DNA of 64,000 nt from Sabellastarte sp. h YS-2021 (GCA_964017235.1 OZ024927.1:52023293-52087292), one strand, 5' to 3'. Shown: positions 23,851 through 36,705, counted from the stretch's first letter. Notes: generated by a model from the letters alone, not told the origin. Numbers and translations are program-made.

Positions 23851-24039
23851 TTGTTTTATAAATATTATATTAGGTAATGCTTATTTCTGTGTCTCTTTGT
23901 CATAAAATAAACTGTTAAACTAGTTTGGTTTTATGAGCTCTGGAGTAAATGTGAAAACTTGCATATTCCTACAAGTCACCATCAAGTTGCAACATGGATG
24001 AACTTCTCAAAAAATGGAGGAGAGATTAGTATATCTTAT

Positions 24040-24175
24040 TAACATAATGACTGGGGATAAGACCCAATGACAGAGGATCGCCATTTTTATGTGGTCATCT
24101 GAGAGACTATATATCTGCCTGTACTTCAACTAGCTGTTAAATGGGGAGGTAAAACCTTAACCTTGATCTTTGATC
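24040..24175. repeat. SINE-like remnant
   Basis: GGGGATAAGACCCAATGACA with AGAGGATCGCCATTT matches the remnant at 4.2 kb, followed by GTTAAATGGGGAGGTAAAAC, which resembles the second SINE tail. Confidence 0.4.
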
Positions 24176-24459
24176 TGTGCTTGGAATTTATCTCAGGCTC
24201 TCTAAGTTACTAGGCTAGTTTTTCAGCCACTAGACCACAGTGTCTAACAAGAAAACTGTCACCTTTTAAGGTTTGTGCCTTAATAGTCTGGACTGTTGTT
24301 TAATACATCTGGGGCTAATTTTATTACAGATTTCTAAAAAGCAGCTCATTCACAATGTCATATGACCTCAGATTTTAGAGACACTTTTCTGAATGAATAT
24401 TTATCAGGATATCTTATTGGAAAACTGTAAATGGTGTATATACTTTGTGGTTTTTGTAT

Positions 24460-25251
24460 CCACTGGAGGCATCTGGTGGATACTTTGGTTTAGCATTTGC
24501 TACGCCTCCGCTGTGAGAGATTTTTGGCGTTAACACTCTCAGAGGAAAACTACAACAGCTAGGTTCACCAAATTTGCAGGATATCTTCATTGGGGGTAAG
24601 CTTCTCTGGGACTGAAATTAGCCTCATTCTGAAAAACAAGATGGCCGCGGCGGGAATTTCTTTGAAAATTATCTACATTTTTCTACTGGCTATTTCTCAT
24701 AGGTAGAAAGTTGAATCTCTTCATAGGTGATATGTATGACAGATATATATGTCCTCTACAACCTTGCAGACATTTGACCTTGAAGCTCTTAATTCAAGGT
24801 CAACCCAGTGGCTATATCTCCCTTATTATTGGTCCTAGAGGTTTGCAATGTGAAACCAACCTATAGGAAATCATGTGCTTCGAATCTTCTGATGTGGTCG
24901 GATTTGACCTTGGACCCCTCCTTAGTTAAACGCCAAAGTTAAAAGTTCTTATAACTCGCTTATTATTGGTCCTAGAATCTTCTGGTTTGATCGGATATGA
25001 CCTTTGGCCGCCCCTTCAAGGTCAAACGAGGATAGCCAAACTTAAAAGTGCTTATAAATTGCTTATTATTGGTCCTAGAGGTTTGGGATGGTAAACCAAC
25101 CTAAGGGAAATCATGGGTTGGGAATCTTGTGGTGTGGTCGCATTTGACCTTGGCCCCTCCTTCAAGGTCAAATGATGGTTCACTGGCTTTGGTGAGTTGT
25201 CTTTCCGATGGATACAAATTTGCGTCGGTTCTTCGATGTGCAGGTCTAGTT
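24460..25251 (+). mobile_element. Tandem-repeat element, short copy
   Basis: CACTGGAGGCATCTGGTGGA at the start and GGTTCTTCGATGTGCAGGTC at the end match, in the opposite orientation, the ends of the 61.2-63.0 kb element. Inside are about three units with TTATTATTGGTCCTAGAGGT and TTTGACCTTGG motifs, and the AAGATGGCCGCGG block shared with the larger copy. Confidence 0.75.
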
Positions 25252-25257
25252 TAATTT

Positions 25258-25463
25258 GATTTATTTGGGTTTATTGTTGTTTCAACACATTGAATAGGTT
25301 ATATCTTGACAGGTAGTTTTTACGGGTAGAGGAAACCAGTACATACTAGTTGGTCAAGATTCTACACTGTAAACTACCAAGCATAGGTAAGCAACAAGCA
25401 ACTTTTCCACATAGGGTCTGGTCTGGGGCTCGAATCGCTGACCTCAGAGGTAGAAGGCAAGTT
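25258..25463 (-). mobile_element. tRNA-derived SINE copy
   Basis: In reverse it shows the head GAGGTCAGCGATTCGAGCCC with a B-box-like GATTCGAGCC, and the body AACTAGTATGTACTGGTTTC of the family. Confidence 0.6.
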
Positions 25464-25699
25464 ATATTTGGTAGTATGTACCATGTTCTCACACTGAAAC
25501 AGAACCCAGTGAACAGGACAAATCATTTTAGTCATAACTAATTAGACAGAAAGTACCACTACATAGTTAAGCTATTGACAATGTAGTTCCTGAAAGTCAG
25601 TTTTTTGCTCCTGAAGCTTTGATTGGGATCTTAATGTTAAAATAACTTTGTAGAACAGATCTAGTTTGACGTCAGTGAGGAAAAGAGCTTGATGCCAGA

Positions 25700-26662
25700 G
25701 AGGATTTTCCATGGCACTTTATTTGGAAAAGCACAGATTTATTTTAGATACAAAATAGATATTCTTTACCTAAGACACTGATAAATTACACAACAAAGTC
25801 AGACAGAGATGGTATTACATGCACTTTTAATTGAACTTTGTACACAAAAAAACAACTCCACAATGGTACAGTAATGTACAACACATGTTTGAAACAATAA
25901 AACTGTAAAACTTAGCTCATACATTAACACACATAAAGTAGTGACTCATGTTTTTATACTGAATACTCAACTATTTCAATAAATATTTCATACTTTATCA
26001 TGAACAAAGCTTGTTGTTTATAGTGTACTGAGCTATTAAGATTTGTGCCCAAGGTTACCTAAAATGTCCAAAACAAATCTATTGTTTCTGATTAAAACAA
26101 ATACATGTACAAATATTCTCGGTACAGAGCATACATATCCAGGCAATGGCATACATTGTATATTTTACAGAAAAAGTTAATATTTATTGTATGGCTGCTT
26201 TGTGGACATATGATAAAACATCTCAGTTCTTCTTGATGATTTTCATATTGTCTTTATATTAAAACTAAATTATCAATGTTATATTTAATGACAGCATATT
26301 TAATTTCCTGCTCATCAGTTTATTTCAAACACTAATATTTTAAAACCAGGAATCAATTTGAAATGTAAGGATAGTGCTAAAATCTACCATCAAGGTGTTG
26401 TGTACCAGACACTTACATCAAGAATTTGTCAATTTTAAACAAGTCTGTATTTTGGAAATTAACAGTATTTAATGTATTTCTTAGTGATAAAATTAAAATG
26501 GCAGATGACTGATATTTAAGTTAATTGTTAGTGATAAAATAAGTGGTAGATGGCAAGTGGATGTTATAAAGTCACTGAATCTTATGGCGAAACCATTGTG
26601 CTCATCTCCGATTATACACAAGCAATGAAAAGCAATATCATAGAGAAGATACCAGATCAAGT
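25700..26662 (-). other. Gene 2 3' UTR region (extent uncertain)
   Basis: AATAAA occurs on this strand at 26319-26324, 26183-26188, 25738-25743 and 25718-25723. Any of these could end the lectin transcript; sequence alone does not choose. The region has no other coding signal. Confidence 0.35.
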
Positions 26663-26784
26663 TTATGCACAAGCTATCCAGCTGATTTGTATCTGCTCAA
26701 TATCTTTAGCCATTCTTGGCAAATGTTGAAGCTTGAAGGACTCTTCTCTGACATCAAAGGCAAACACATGGTGATCTGCATTTT
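26663..26784 (-). CDS. Gene 2 exon 6 (H-lectin, C-terminal part and stop)
   Basis: Acceptor ctgttacag. Phase 1 gives K-NADHHVFAFDVREESFKLQ and then IEQIQISWIACA before TAA. The Trp-Ile-Ala end is the family hallmark. Confidence 0.88.
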
Positions 26785-29700
26785 CTGTAACAGATAATAT
26801 GTAAGGAGCACATTGTAAAAGGTGAATACTAAATATAACCTTGTAGCATTAGTATGTGGAATTTGCAGTGAGGAAACTACATTCTATTTCCTTTTGAATT
26901 ATTTTATGTCTGTGAATTTTGTGACTGCAATAGATCTCCAATTGGCCTTAAAAACTGACACAAAGTTTTATTATGTTGTCTTACTTTCCAATGTGCCCTC
27001 AGTGGAAAATGTCAAATCCGACCTTTCTTTCTCTCATACTTTCACATATTGAGGATTATGCACAATATGTTATGTTTATATATAAAAGATAACCAAATAA
27101 TTGTCAGAATTATTTTATTATATGTCCTGTAACTTACAATAACTGTTTACTTACATATATATATACATTTAATCGATAGAATTATTTTAGTACTAGGGCC
27201 ATCACAACAGACATTCTTGCAACTATAGAAAATAGCATTAAACTATTTGTTCTTTAGCACTTGCCATTCAGTCGATTTTGAAACTCAATATTGATTTATC
27301 CTACACTGAAATATCAGACTGGCAACTTTTGCTGCAGGTCTGTAACATTTTTGGAGTTGCAGGTGCAGTGGACCTGGAGATTATTCTGGTAAACTTTGTA
27401 CACTGCTGTGTAGCATATTCTCTCATTACAATAAAATGAACTTACTGGATGAGCTCACACTGATGGTGAGTGCTGGGGGTTTGTCAAATGGCTGTTCGAA
27501 GTGGAGTTCCTTTGATCCGTCACAGTTCCAGCTGTTTGAACCACAGCACTTACTGCACTCACACCCGCTAAAAAGGCCTGATTCACCTACAATATGCGAG
27601 ATATATACATCAGAACATCTATTCTTCTTTCTCACTCTTATTGTCTATGGGAACTAGACTTTTATTAGGTTCAGTTTAATATGCTTGGGTTTTATCACAC
27701 TATTACACTGGATGTGAAAGGATGCATAAACATGGCCTTGACCCTCACTGTCAGTTATGTCACACTTTTTTCAAGTCCATCAGAGTAACATACAGCTTTT
27801 AGTAGAAAGTATAAATGGCTACCTTATTATAATACTTGAGAGAAGAGTCAAAGTTGGAACTTTATGTCCATTTTAATGAGTGAGGTCATATCAAAACAGG
27901 TGTTCTCTCCTTTCTAAATATTCCCACCAGATGAATTCAAACTCATGGCAACAGGAGTGACAGTCAAGTCAACATAAAGCCATATTCATTTGTCAGTGAG
28001 GGTTAGATGAGTTAAAGCATCAATAAATAAGTCTCTTCATATGGAATAACACACACTTTCTGAAATATCATATAATGCTAGGATTGTTTATTTTACTATT
28101 TTAAGTTTATTTTCCCATTTATTCTAAACAATACATAATACACACTCAACAGATACTAAACTTACTTTATGTAGACAGTAGAAACCGGTTTAAACCTAAC
28201 ATAAATATGTAATATTGAAAAAAGATGACCAATACTTACATTTGTGCACTGTTTTCTTTGCATAGTTTTCAGATAGGGCTGAAAAATGATATGAATATCT
28301 ATAATATCTATCTTTTAATTACATCCATAATTTATAATATATGTATTCTACAGTTGTACATTTCCCTGACAAAGTGTCAACAAGTCAGCAATCTCTGACA
28401 AGACAGCATTAGACAATCCCCATACAGAGTGAAGTGTTTTTTAAATAATGATAAGGTTTTATAACTCAGTGCTACATATGTCAACTTGATTGGCTAAACT
28501 CTGATCACATGACCCTCCATACATACAAGTATAACAGAAATATAATACAACTACGTCCTGTGACAAAGACATAAGATATATTTATGCCTTAGATAATTGA
28601 TTAGTAGATATAGAAACTGTACAACAAGTGTGACCTTGGAAGGGGTTTGCATCTTACCTTTACACCCTGTCCATGTCAATTTATGGCTTATATATGACTT
28701 TGGGTTCAAACCTAGTATTCACTGAATAAGAATGGGAATGAGCATGCTGAGTTCATTGAAGCCTCAATGCAATAAATGTTATTGACTTTAATTGCTCAAA
28801 TTTATTACTTCTTGAGGACCTTATTTGCTGATCATCAGTCAACAGTAAAGTGTTATTCATTAGTACCATGACTGTCAGCTGGCAATCAACACATCTATCA
28901 GGTTATTTTACTGTCCTTCTGCACTGTGTAATTCAGAGTCTTGGTACAATGAAAAACATTGTTAACAAGAGCACTCGGAGAGCGCAGACCTCCGCCAAGT
29001 AAGCTCAATTCCTGGACTCACCAAAATCCACCCTAAAATTATCTGGTTATAACTTCTTTTAAAAAAGCCTGGATCCAGATGATCCAGACAGTGATCGAGA
29101 TCACGTCCGAAATCTAATCCCTTGTTCCTTGTCCCATTTAGAACATTTCCTGAAATTTTCATGAAAATCCATCCATAACTTTTTTAGTTATCTAATTATA
29201 TGTCATGGATCCACAAGGTCCAGATAGTGATCCGGATCACTCCCAAAATTTAATCATTTCTGCCTGTTACCTTTTCAGACATATCCTGAAAATTTCATCA
29301 AAATCTGTCCATAAGTTTTTGAGTTATCTTATTCACAGACAAACAAACAGACGGACAGACAGATGGTCCCAGGCGAAAACATAACCTCCTTGGCGGAGGT
29401 AAAAATATTATTCATAAGGATATTATAGATGACGAGGTACATTTTTAACAACTTAAACTGTCTTTAAACTCTTTCCTTCTGTACACGTGATTTAATCAAG
29501 TTGATTATTACTCCATTAGTAGTTAAGCAGTTAATGTTAATTGAGTATTTATTCTTACCTGATACACCAGCATTTAAGTCTTTGATTGTTGTGTCAAGGC
29601 TTTGTGTTTTTCTCTGGAGTTGATTGACAGTCTCCTGCAAGGCACTCATCCTGGACTGTAACTGACGAGACTCACCCTGGGAATCACCAGGTCCTGACTT

Positions 29701-32700
29701 CCCCAAATTTGCTCGTAACTGGGCAATATCTCTGTTGTATTGCTTTATGGAAACACTTTCACTTTGAGACTTTTGCAAGTCAGCCACCTGTGCTCTCAAC
29801 TGTGAAATTTCTTTCTCATACTTTGCTTGAAGCATACCTAAATATAAAGAAATACTTGCTGATAGGCAAACATCTGTAAGGCCTCATTATACCACTGTTC
29901 TACTTTCATGATTTTCTGCAAGACCTACATGATTTTAAACTAGGGATGGCTATGACTGGTAATAATGAAAAGGGGCAAGGAACTTTACAAATTGACTTGT
30001 CATACAACTAAACAGATTTGCCTTATGATCTACTCTCAACAGTTTTGACTCATAGAAATAACTGGTAACGATAAGACCTGACCTCCCAAGTGCACTAATT
30101 CGGGGACTCCTATGACAAATTTTATTTGGAGAAAAAAGCATAGGGTTCCATTTTCACAGAAGAGTAAACAGCAGCAAAACTAAAGCTTTACATGGAATGA
30201 GACACACAACCCCAGATTCTTCCATCGTAAATGCCTATGACTAAAAATATCAGTCATCTTCAACCACCAAGATTTGGCTCCTGATTTTCACTATAGTGAC
30301 AAGATAAGTTCCATTCGCTGTCTGTTGAATATCATGCACTTGTTTAAAACAGCCTCACTTGTTTGTAAGCTTCTTGACATTGGTTTTCCCAAGTAGTTTG
30401 ATCCAACTCTGTAGTTCGTATAGTACCAGGCGTAGTCATAGTGTTGATAATTGCTTTGTTTGTTGTACCAAGGTTTCATTCATCTAACTGAAAAGTCTGC
30501 CAAACAGTCTGGCAAATGATTAAATTCTGCACCAAGACATACCAACCTTAATCCCCCTTGCTATTTTCTGTGGTACTTGATCCCTTTCTGTCCCTGAATA
30601 CTGATAATGGTTGACCAATTTGGTTATGTTGCACCTTAGAGTCATCTTGTAAAGGGGAGATTAAACACTATAGAAGCCAAAATCAGAATTAGAATTTGCA
30701 AGAAGGCTTAATATAATCTGTTTTGGGATTTTGCCTAATTGCTTTAATAAAATATTGTTTATGAATAAGAATTAGAATTGTCGATTACATAGTTTCCTAG
30801 ATCTTACTGTAAAAAACAAAAGTTATTGACACTTATTATCCATGGTACGGAGGCGCTGTTGTATACAAAAAATATATATATATCCCACTCTGTATATCGA
30901 CCTATACGGGTCAAATATGGCACGCGGTGGATAATAAAAAGTGAAATACAGAGGAGAAGATAGGTTTGTTTAGCTCATTGATGTAATGTATTATGTATAG
31001 AGGAGTGCAGGTTTAAATCTAGGTCCTAACCTATTGTGGGAATGTTTGGTAGCTACTTACCAATGCCTGATGATTTTTTGCACTGTAGGCTTTTGATCAA
31101 CCATTATGCTTTCAGCTTTTCTATTACTCTTTGGCTGTCCATGGTGATATCAATTATACAGTATGTTAAAAGTGACCAAAAATAACAAAATCTATTTAAT
31201 TTAAATAAAAAAGCGATGTGAAAATCCTCTAAGGTGCTGATTCCCTAAGAAGGGTCAGTCCAATAGCAAGAAAGAGATCAATATCAAAAACGGCATCAAC
31301 TAGGGGGTAACTTGATATGAAGGTAAGTCTGAAAAGATGAATGTTAAAAGACACTATGGTTGTTTGTGAGCTAGCCACATGAAATATGAAAGGAAATTAT
31401 GTATTTGCCAAGTTTTATCTATATTTTCACTCATCCTGACATACATTTTTCATATCATATTTATATTTTTTATTCTAAAAAGCTGTCCTTCTGTGAATTG
31501 GTCATTAAGTAAAACAGTTTGAGAGGCTACCTTCTGTTTTTTTATTAAATAAGTGATAAATTCAACAAATCTTATAAGATTTTACGAGAATGTGTGGGAT
31601 TTGCCACTATGCATGCCAGACAAAATTAAGACAAGAGAAAAAGAATTCACTGCAGTTCTTCATCAAGAAGCAATTTTTCATCATGGTAAAATTCACATAC
31701 TGCTATGAATCTGAGGTTATGATACACCAAGAGCCTGTCATGATATACCCATATGTGTTAAAAGGGACACCTTTACATCACCCTAACACATTTACTTGGG
31801 TATCCTGGCTGAAACAATTACATAAAAATCATAAAATTATGAGAGACTGTGATAAATATAAAACTAAGATAAGTATAGTACTTTAGTACAAAGGAACCCC
31901 AGCTTTGACATTCTGACCTTTCTTATTCTATATATTTGAACACATATACATACATTCACTGCTTCCAGCCATTCCCTCCTGGTTACAATTGGATGTGGAC
32001 TCATCCACCACTTCATCACTTTTTTCCAGTGGAACCTCTTCTGACTCTGGCACTACCACTTCTTCCACAACTTCATAGTTTTCCATAGATCCAGAGGAAA
32101 ACATCATATTTCCCTGTGGTTGGAAACCTCCAGCATTCTGGGCATTCATGATGAGTGATCTGTGATAAAGTGACAGAAGACAGACTACTTTATACTGATG
32201 TCTATCAACCAAGCATATACATGTACTTATAATGTTCTACCTGAGGCCTTGAGTTACTGGGTTTTATTTAACTGAATACTCCATCATATTAAATATAACA
32301 TAGAAACATTGCCAAGCCATCCTGTTCCGATGTGACCCACAATCTACAATCCAAATTATTGTGTGGGAACTTGTGATAAATGAAGTAAATAAACACAAGC
32401 TGTTATTTCATCTATCAAGACTCTGTTATATGAGCAAATCATTACTGACATGGCTGTTATGCATTCATACCTCCATGTTATCAATTCTATGATAGAAAAT
32501 AAGAATCTTATAAATTTATCCAACATGAGCTTCTATTCTCCAGTGTATCATTTGGCTTAAATATCTCTGGTTATCTTCTGGAATCCTTTTTAGGCTTAGA
32601 GGATGCTGAATTTGACAGTATTGGAATAGATCACGGATCACTCATATTAGGCAAGAACTCATAGCCAGTGTAATGATAAATTCATTAAACCCAAAATTAT

Positions 32701-34215
32701 ATGTTCTTCTTAGTTAAACTGTACAACATATTTAAAGAAAAATATAAAAAAAATTTGCTCCTGATATAAAAAAATTAGAAGTTTCTTGCAATATAAAGTA
32801 ACAAAATTACCTCAATTCCTCCTCGTCTTCAGGAGATTCTATTCCATGCTCTGCCTGCATTAGTAACACATCAAAATTCTTTATTATAAACAATGTATTT
32901 TAAAACATAAGGCAATTAAAATGTTTGACCACAATCACAAAAAAGCAATAGTCCTTGACCTAGTTATGAGACTTTTTTCTGAGCTAAATCTCCCACTACC
33001 AATGCTTAAATTTACATGTTAAACTGTCAAAAATAACCAGCTTAAGGTTATATTTCTACATGGGATTTGTGAAAGCTGCAAAAAAATGGTTTCCAAAGTT
33101 GTTTGGATAATAAAGTTTGCAGTGTATGATTTAGGCATATTTCAGACACCTTTGGTTAACAATGAAACAAATATGGGGGCAGTACACAAATATTTGAATT
33201 ATATTGGAAGACCAAAGTTTCCTTTGTGTTAGCACCCTAGAAGTTATTGAGAAGCTATAGGCTATAAGCATTAGTTACTTTTGAAATACTAATTTGTTTA
33301 CGACTCATTTATAGTTTATTGTTTATATATAAAGTATTACATAATATTTTTGTTATATATTAGCACAGATTCAACTTTATACATGCTAAGTTTATATTAA
33401 ATTAAGACAAGGACAGCATAAGGCTGGCAAAAAACTGTACAGATGTTGAAAGGTAAATCTGCAGTTAAAGCAGTGTAGAAGTATTACCAACCCTAACCAT
33501 AAAACCCACAGGGGTAGGGGATTACATGGGTTCAAACACATCATCACATAGGTAGCAGTCTAGTGAACAAATGTCAATGTGCTTATTAATGAGACACTGG
33601 GGCCATAATGGGATAAAGGGGTACAAATAACACGTCAGTCTTCTTCAGGATGTGAGTAGTTTAAAAATGGTAATTTTTTTCCAGAGTCCTACAGGTAAGG
33701 ACTCCATAATACCCCCACCAATACTATTGTACAGGTTTTTATTTCAATATTATGCAATTAGCCCCCCTCTCATCTAGAAGAATATGAACCAAATTTATGT
33801 CTGTTATTGTTTTATTTTGTGTTTCTAGCGTCTTACTCGATAAATTATTATAATTATGTTGTATTTTTCCACTTGGTATCTCTATAAATAGAAATAATTA
33901 TCTCAATTTATTGAGATGTTTAGCTGATAATTGAAAAAAAAAAAGTTTTTTTTTATCCTTAGCAATACTACTCTTCCATAAACATCAAATATAGTACTTA
34001 CAAATTATGATAATTTCTTGATCTTCGAAATTTCTACAAAATATGTCTGTAATGCTAATGCTATTACATGTCTAAATTAGCACACCACCATTTCAAAACA
34101 AACAAGATACACTTACCTTGAGTTTGTCAAACATTTCTTGAGAGAGTTTGTCAAACTCAGACGTCCCAGCAGTGAAGTGAACACAGAGTAGTAACATCAG
34201 AACCAGGTGTTGCAT
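26663..34215 (-). CDS. Secreted H-type lectin with coiled coil
   Basis: Six exons join in one frame: ATG at 34215-34213, TAA at 26665-26663, 296 residues. Intron phases are 0, 2, 1, 1, 1. Residues 1-17 are a signal peptide (MQHLVLMLLLCVHFTAG). Residues 34-116 are acidic and unstructured (VVEEVVVPESEEVPLEKSDE). Residues 117-205 form a heptad-like coiled coil (LRAQVADLQ, MSALQETVNQLQRK). Residues 212-296 match an H-type lectin domain: F-x3-F-DKPPALTISVSS, then ENAD-region strands, VREESFKLQ, and the terminal QIQISWIACA that mirrors the v-SWiA end of Helix pomatia agglutinin and discoidin C-termini. H-type lectins bind GalNAc-type glycans and are usually trimeric; the coiled coil would support that. 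The domain has an unusual C-E-C-S-K-C-C cluster at its front. The role (mucosal defence or shell/mucus matrix) is inference. Confidence 0.88.
27446..27586 (-). CDS. Gene 2 exon 5 (H-lectin, N-terminal part)
   Basis: Acceptor tattgtag, donor tccA/gtaagt; phase 1 to phase 1. It encodes GLFSGCECSKCCGSNSWNCD and then LHFEQPFDKPPALTISVSSS, the first strands of the H-type lectin fold. Confidence 0.9.
27590..28960. other. Gene 2 intron 4 (5' of exon 5)
   Basis: AT-rich intron between exons 4 and 5. No extra exon or structured repeat was recognised. Confidence 0.5.
28964..29402 (-). mobile_element. Non-autonomous element with CTCCGCCAAG ends, in lectin intron
   Basis: AACAAGAGCACTCGGAGAGC and GACCTCCGCCAAG at one end, CTTGGCGGAGGT at the other. 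Internal CAGATAGTGATCCGGATCAC repeats occur. It is the longest copy of this family in the window. Confidence 0.7.
29559..29837 (-). CDS. Gene 2 exon 4 (coiled coil)
   Basis: Acceptor atatttag, donor tcaG/gtaaga; phase 1 to phase 1. It reads MLQAKYEKEISQLRAQV, then a Gly/Ser break, then a second heptad stretch ending TTIKDLNAGVS. Confidence 0.92.
30829..30945. repeat. Short inverted-end element in lectin intron
   Basis: ACTTATTATCCATGG at the left and GGTGGATAATAAAAAGTG at the right are inverted, around a TATATATA centre. Probably a MITE of about 115 bp. Confidence 0.5.
30950..31140 (+). repeat. SINE-like remnant in lectin intron
   Basis: GGTTTAAATCTAGGTCCTAA, then GGTAGCTACTTACCAATGCC. It resembles the tRNA-like head and body of the first SINE family, without a clear tail. 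Confidence 0.35.
31954..32159 (-). CDS. Gene 2 exon 3 (acidic segment)
   Basis: Acceptor ttatcacag, donor gaaT/gtatgt; phase 2 to phase 1. It is Glu/Val-rich and ends in GMAGSSE. A donor four bases downstream is conceivable but would break the frame. Confidence 0.83.
32811..32854 (-). CDS. Gene 2 exon 2 (44-bp micro-exon)
   Basis: Acceptor ctaatgcag, donor ttgAG/gtaatt. It encodes AEHGIESPEDEEEL and leaves phase 2, which is exactly what the next exon needs. Confidence 0.82.
34117..34215 (-). CDS. Gene 2 exon 1 (start codon and signal peptide)
   Basis: It begins with ATG and ends AAG/gtaagt, 33 whole codons. The hydrophobic run LVLMLLLCVHF is followed by small residues T-A-G-T-S, a normal signal-peptidase site, then EFDKLSQEMFDKLK. 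Confidence 0.88.
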
Positions 34216-35800
34216 CTTGACTTGCGTAAACAGATACTGGTACAGTTTTCAACAGGATTCCCTTGGTTACAGTCCAGTGCAAGTTAAGGGCACAGTAAGA
34301 AACAATAAGCTAGGATATCAGGCCAATTGTTGAGGAGAATCAGGGGCAATAGGACAAGATAATGAATAAGCCAACCAGTTAGATATGTGTCAGGCAAGCT
34401 GGTTGTATATAAAATGTTCAGTGTATTTAATTAGCTATTCAAACTGTCACAATATTATATGAACAGAATTCTGTGAAATATTTATTTTTCTTTTGCAGAT
34501 GTTCTACACATGCAACCCCATGAAATACATTGTATTATCGTCAGTATAGTTCAGTTGATAAGTGTAGCTTTCAGACAGTTTCTTGTGTAAAGTTAAAATA
34601 TGTATATCCAGTAGATGCAAACACTTGGACAACCTAAGTTATGACAGTTTTTTTGTAAAGCTGCAACCGTTTAGTATTATCAATAAAATATGTTTTCCCT
34701 TTCAATATTGATATCCTCACACAATGATTTTACTATAGACTTAAAATCTCCCAAGATCACATGTTAAATAAACTTTTAATAGAGTACGTGGCAACACAAA
34801 TTTTGTACAGGTTAAGAAGATGTCAGATGTAAGGTACTTTCGTCACTCTGCCCCATTTTCCACTTGTTTTATTATATAGTACACACCAAGATACACACAT
34901 AATAGAACTTTATAGGTGTTTATAAGTATTTGGATTTAAAAAGAGTGTAAGCGGTTGACTAAGAGACATATTTATACATTAGTCTCGCCAGTTAGTTTAC
35001 TTATAATACACCATCCATATGGTTTGTACTTAAAAAGTTGTCTCGGAAATTATCCCTGTATATCCATGCTTACTGTACCAAATCATCACAAGGGAATGAG
35101 CATATAAATTGTGTGAATTAATTATATAGAGTGTTATTTACTTTCAGCTAAATGGTGTAATTGTTATAGAAATAAGTTTTAAGTGTTTTAGTACAGTTGT
35201 TAGTTTCGGTGCCACTACAATTAATTACTAACGATGAGGGCATTATTCACTCTGCTGACAACTCACCATATTTTAACAGAAAAACCCCCCAGAAAATAAC
35301 CAACTTCAATAAAGTAACACAAACAGTATCATTGTACTAGTATGACACACTGGTGTTTGTTGAAACATATGCCATATCTTGTGGACAAAAAGTTGGTCCT
35401 TGTATGAAAATAGGACACTGCCCACATGTTACTAATTTCAATACTTTAAAATAAGAAATACAATAAAATATGATTATTCCACCATTTCAAGTTTATATGT
35501 CACTATATTGACCAAAAGCTGTTATATGTACGTGTATTTACTCCAATTTAAGGTATCATAAAGAATGCCATATGTGTCAATGTATCCTGAGAGGTTCTTG
35601 AAGTGGTGCAATAGATCTGACTTTTGTGGATGCATATTAATTGTAACCGAAATCTTCCAAATAAACATCTCACAATATTTCAATTTGATCATCAACAAGA
35701 AAAATATATCACCCAGTGATATCCAACCAGCCAGTGAGAACTAATACCTGCTATGTGTCAAATTTGATATGTTATGCAAAGTTCAGAGTTTTTTTCACAA
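34216..35800. other. Upstream region of the lectin gene
   Basis: No clear TATA box or exon was placed. Transcription start and any untranslated first exon of gene 2 would lie here. No other feature was recognised. Confidence 0.4.
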
Positions 35801-35819
35801 ACTACACAGAATCAGCGTC

Positions 35820-36070
35820 CAACATCCAGGAGTCATATTGGGACCAGCCCTCAGCATTGTCACTACTTGGAGTCAAAGCCACACAGTAATAAAAGCCAGT
35901 GATAAGATCCACGTGCTGGTTTAAACCTACGACCACAGATGTGACAGTAAAGTCATTAAATACCCAACTTGTTACCAATGCCACCTCTGTGTGGGTTCAT
36001 CTCCCACAAGTGGCTTTGTTTTTTTTCCAAATATGTTGAACGGGATGTCAAATCCTTATTATTGACTTTA
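35820..36070 (+). repeat. SINE-like remnant
   Basis: TGCCACCTCTGTGTGGGTTC with ATCTCCCACAAGTGGC and GTTGAACGGGATGTCAAATC match the second SINE family; the left part is worn. Confidence 0.45.
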
Positions 36071-36192
36071 ACTTTGTCAGTCACTGGGGTCCTGCTTTTT
36101 GATTGATTCAAGCAAAGTTCATTTTTATGATAGATTCTCACATCACAAAATAAGGACATGTTCAATTTCACAATTAAGAACTGCCAGTGTTT

Positions 36193-36335
36193 ACAATTTA
36201 TTTTGGGTTTAACGTCTCTTTCAACACTGTGTAGGTCCCATCACGACAGGCAGTTTTATGGGCAGAGGAAACCAGTACATACAGTTAGTCAAGGTCGTGT
36301 ACCATCGGTAAGAAACTACCATCTTTCCCACTCCA
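36193..36335 (-). mobile_element. First-family SINE fragment
   Basis: In reverse, GGTTTCCTCTGCCCATAAAA and TGTTGAAAGAGACGTTAAAC are the body and tail. Head absent. Confidence 0.6.
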
Positions 36336-36430
36336 GTGTTTACAAGTCACACAGATCACCACGTCTCATATGGCAAAACTAAAGGGTATCTTAACGATAC
36401 TTTCAGTTTCAGTTATCAACTGGATCTGGT

Positions 36431-36638
36431 AACACTCTCGCCTCCCACCTCTGCGGCCGGGGTTCGATCCCCGTCATGGCCGTAAGTGGCAAAGCTGGTA
36501 GTTGCTTGCCGTTGGTCGGCAGTTTACAGTACAGAACCCTAGCGAACTATATGTACTGGTTTCCTCTGCCCTTCCAACTACCCGTCGTGATATGACCTGT
36601 ACAGTGTTGAAAGCGACGTAAAACCCCAAATAAACAAA
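36431..36638 (+). mobile_element. tRNA-derived SINE with 16-bp target duplication
   Basis: 5'-truncated at the A box; B box GGGGTTCGATCCCCGTC; tail GTGTTGAAAGCGACGTAAAA CCCCAAATAAAC. ATCAACTGGATCTGGT flanks it at 36415-36430 and 36639-36654. This clean duplication shows the insertion is fairly young. Confidence 0.85.
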
Positions 36639-36705
36639 ATCAACTGGATCTGGTGCAAAGACCTTTCTTAGTGCATTATGATTCATTGACCAAATTTCCA
36701 TCAGG

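Noticed and set aside
36431-36500. tRNA gene at the GGTTCGATCC B box
   Set aside because: No cloverleaf can be completed and the sequence continues into the SINE body; same for 39456.
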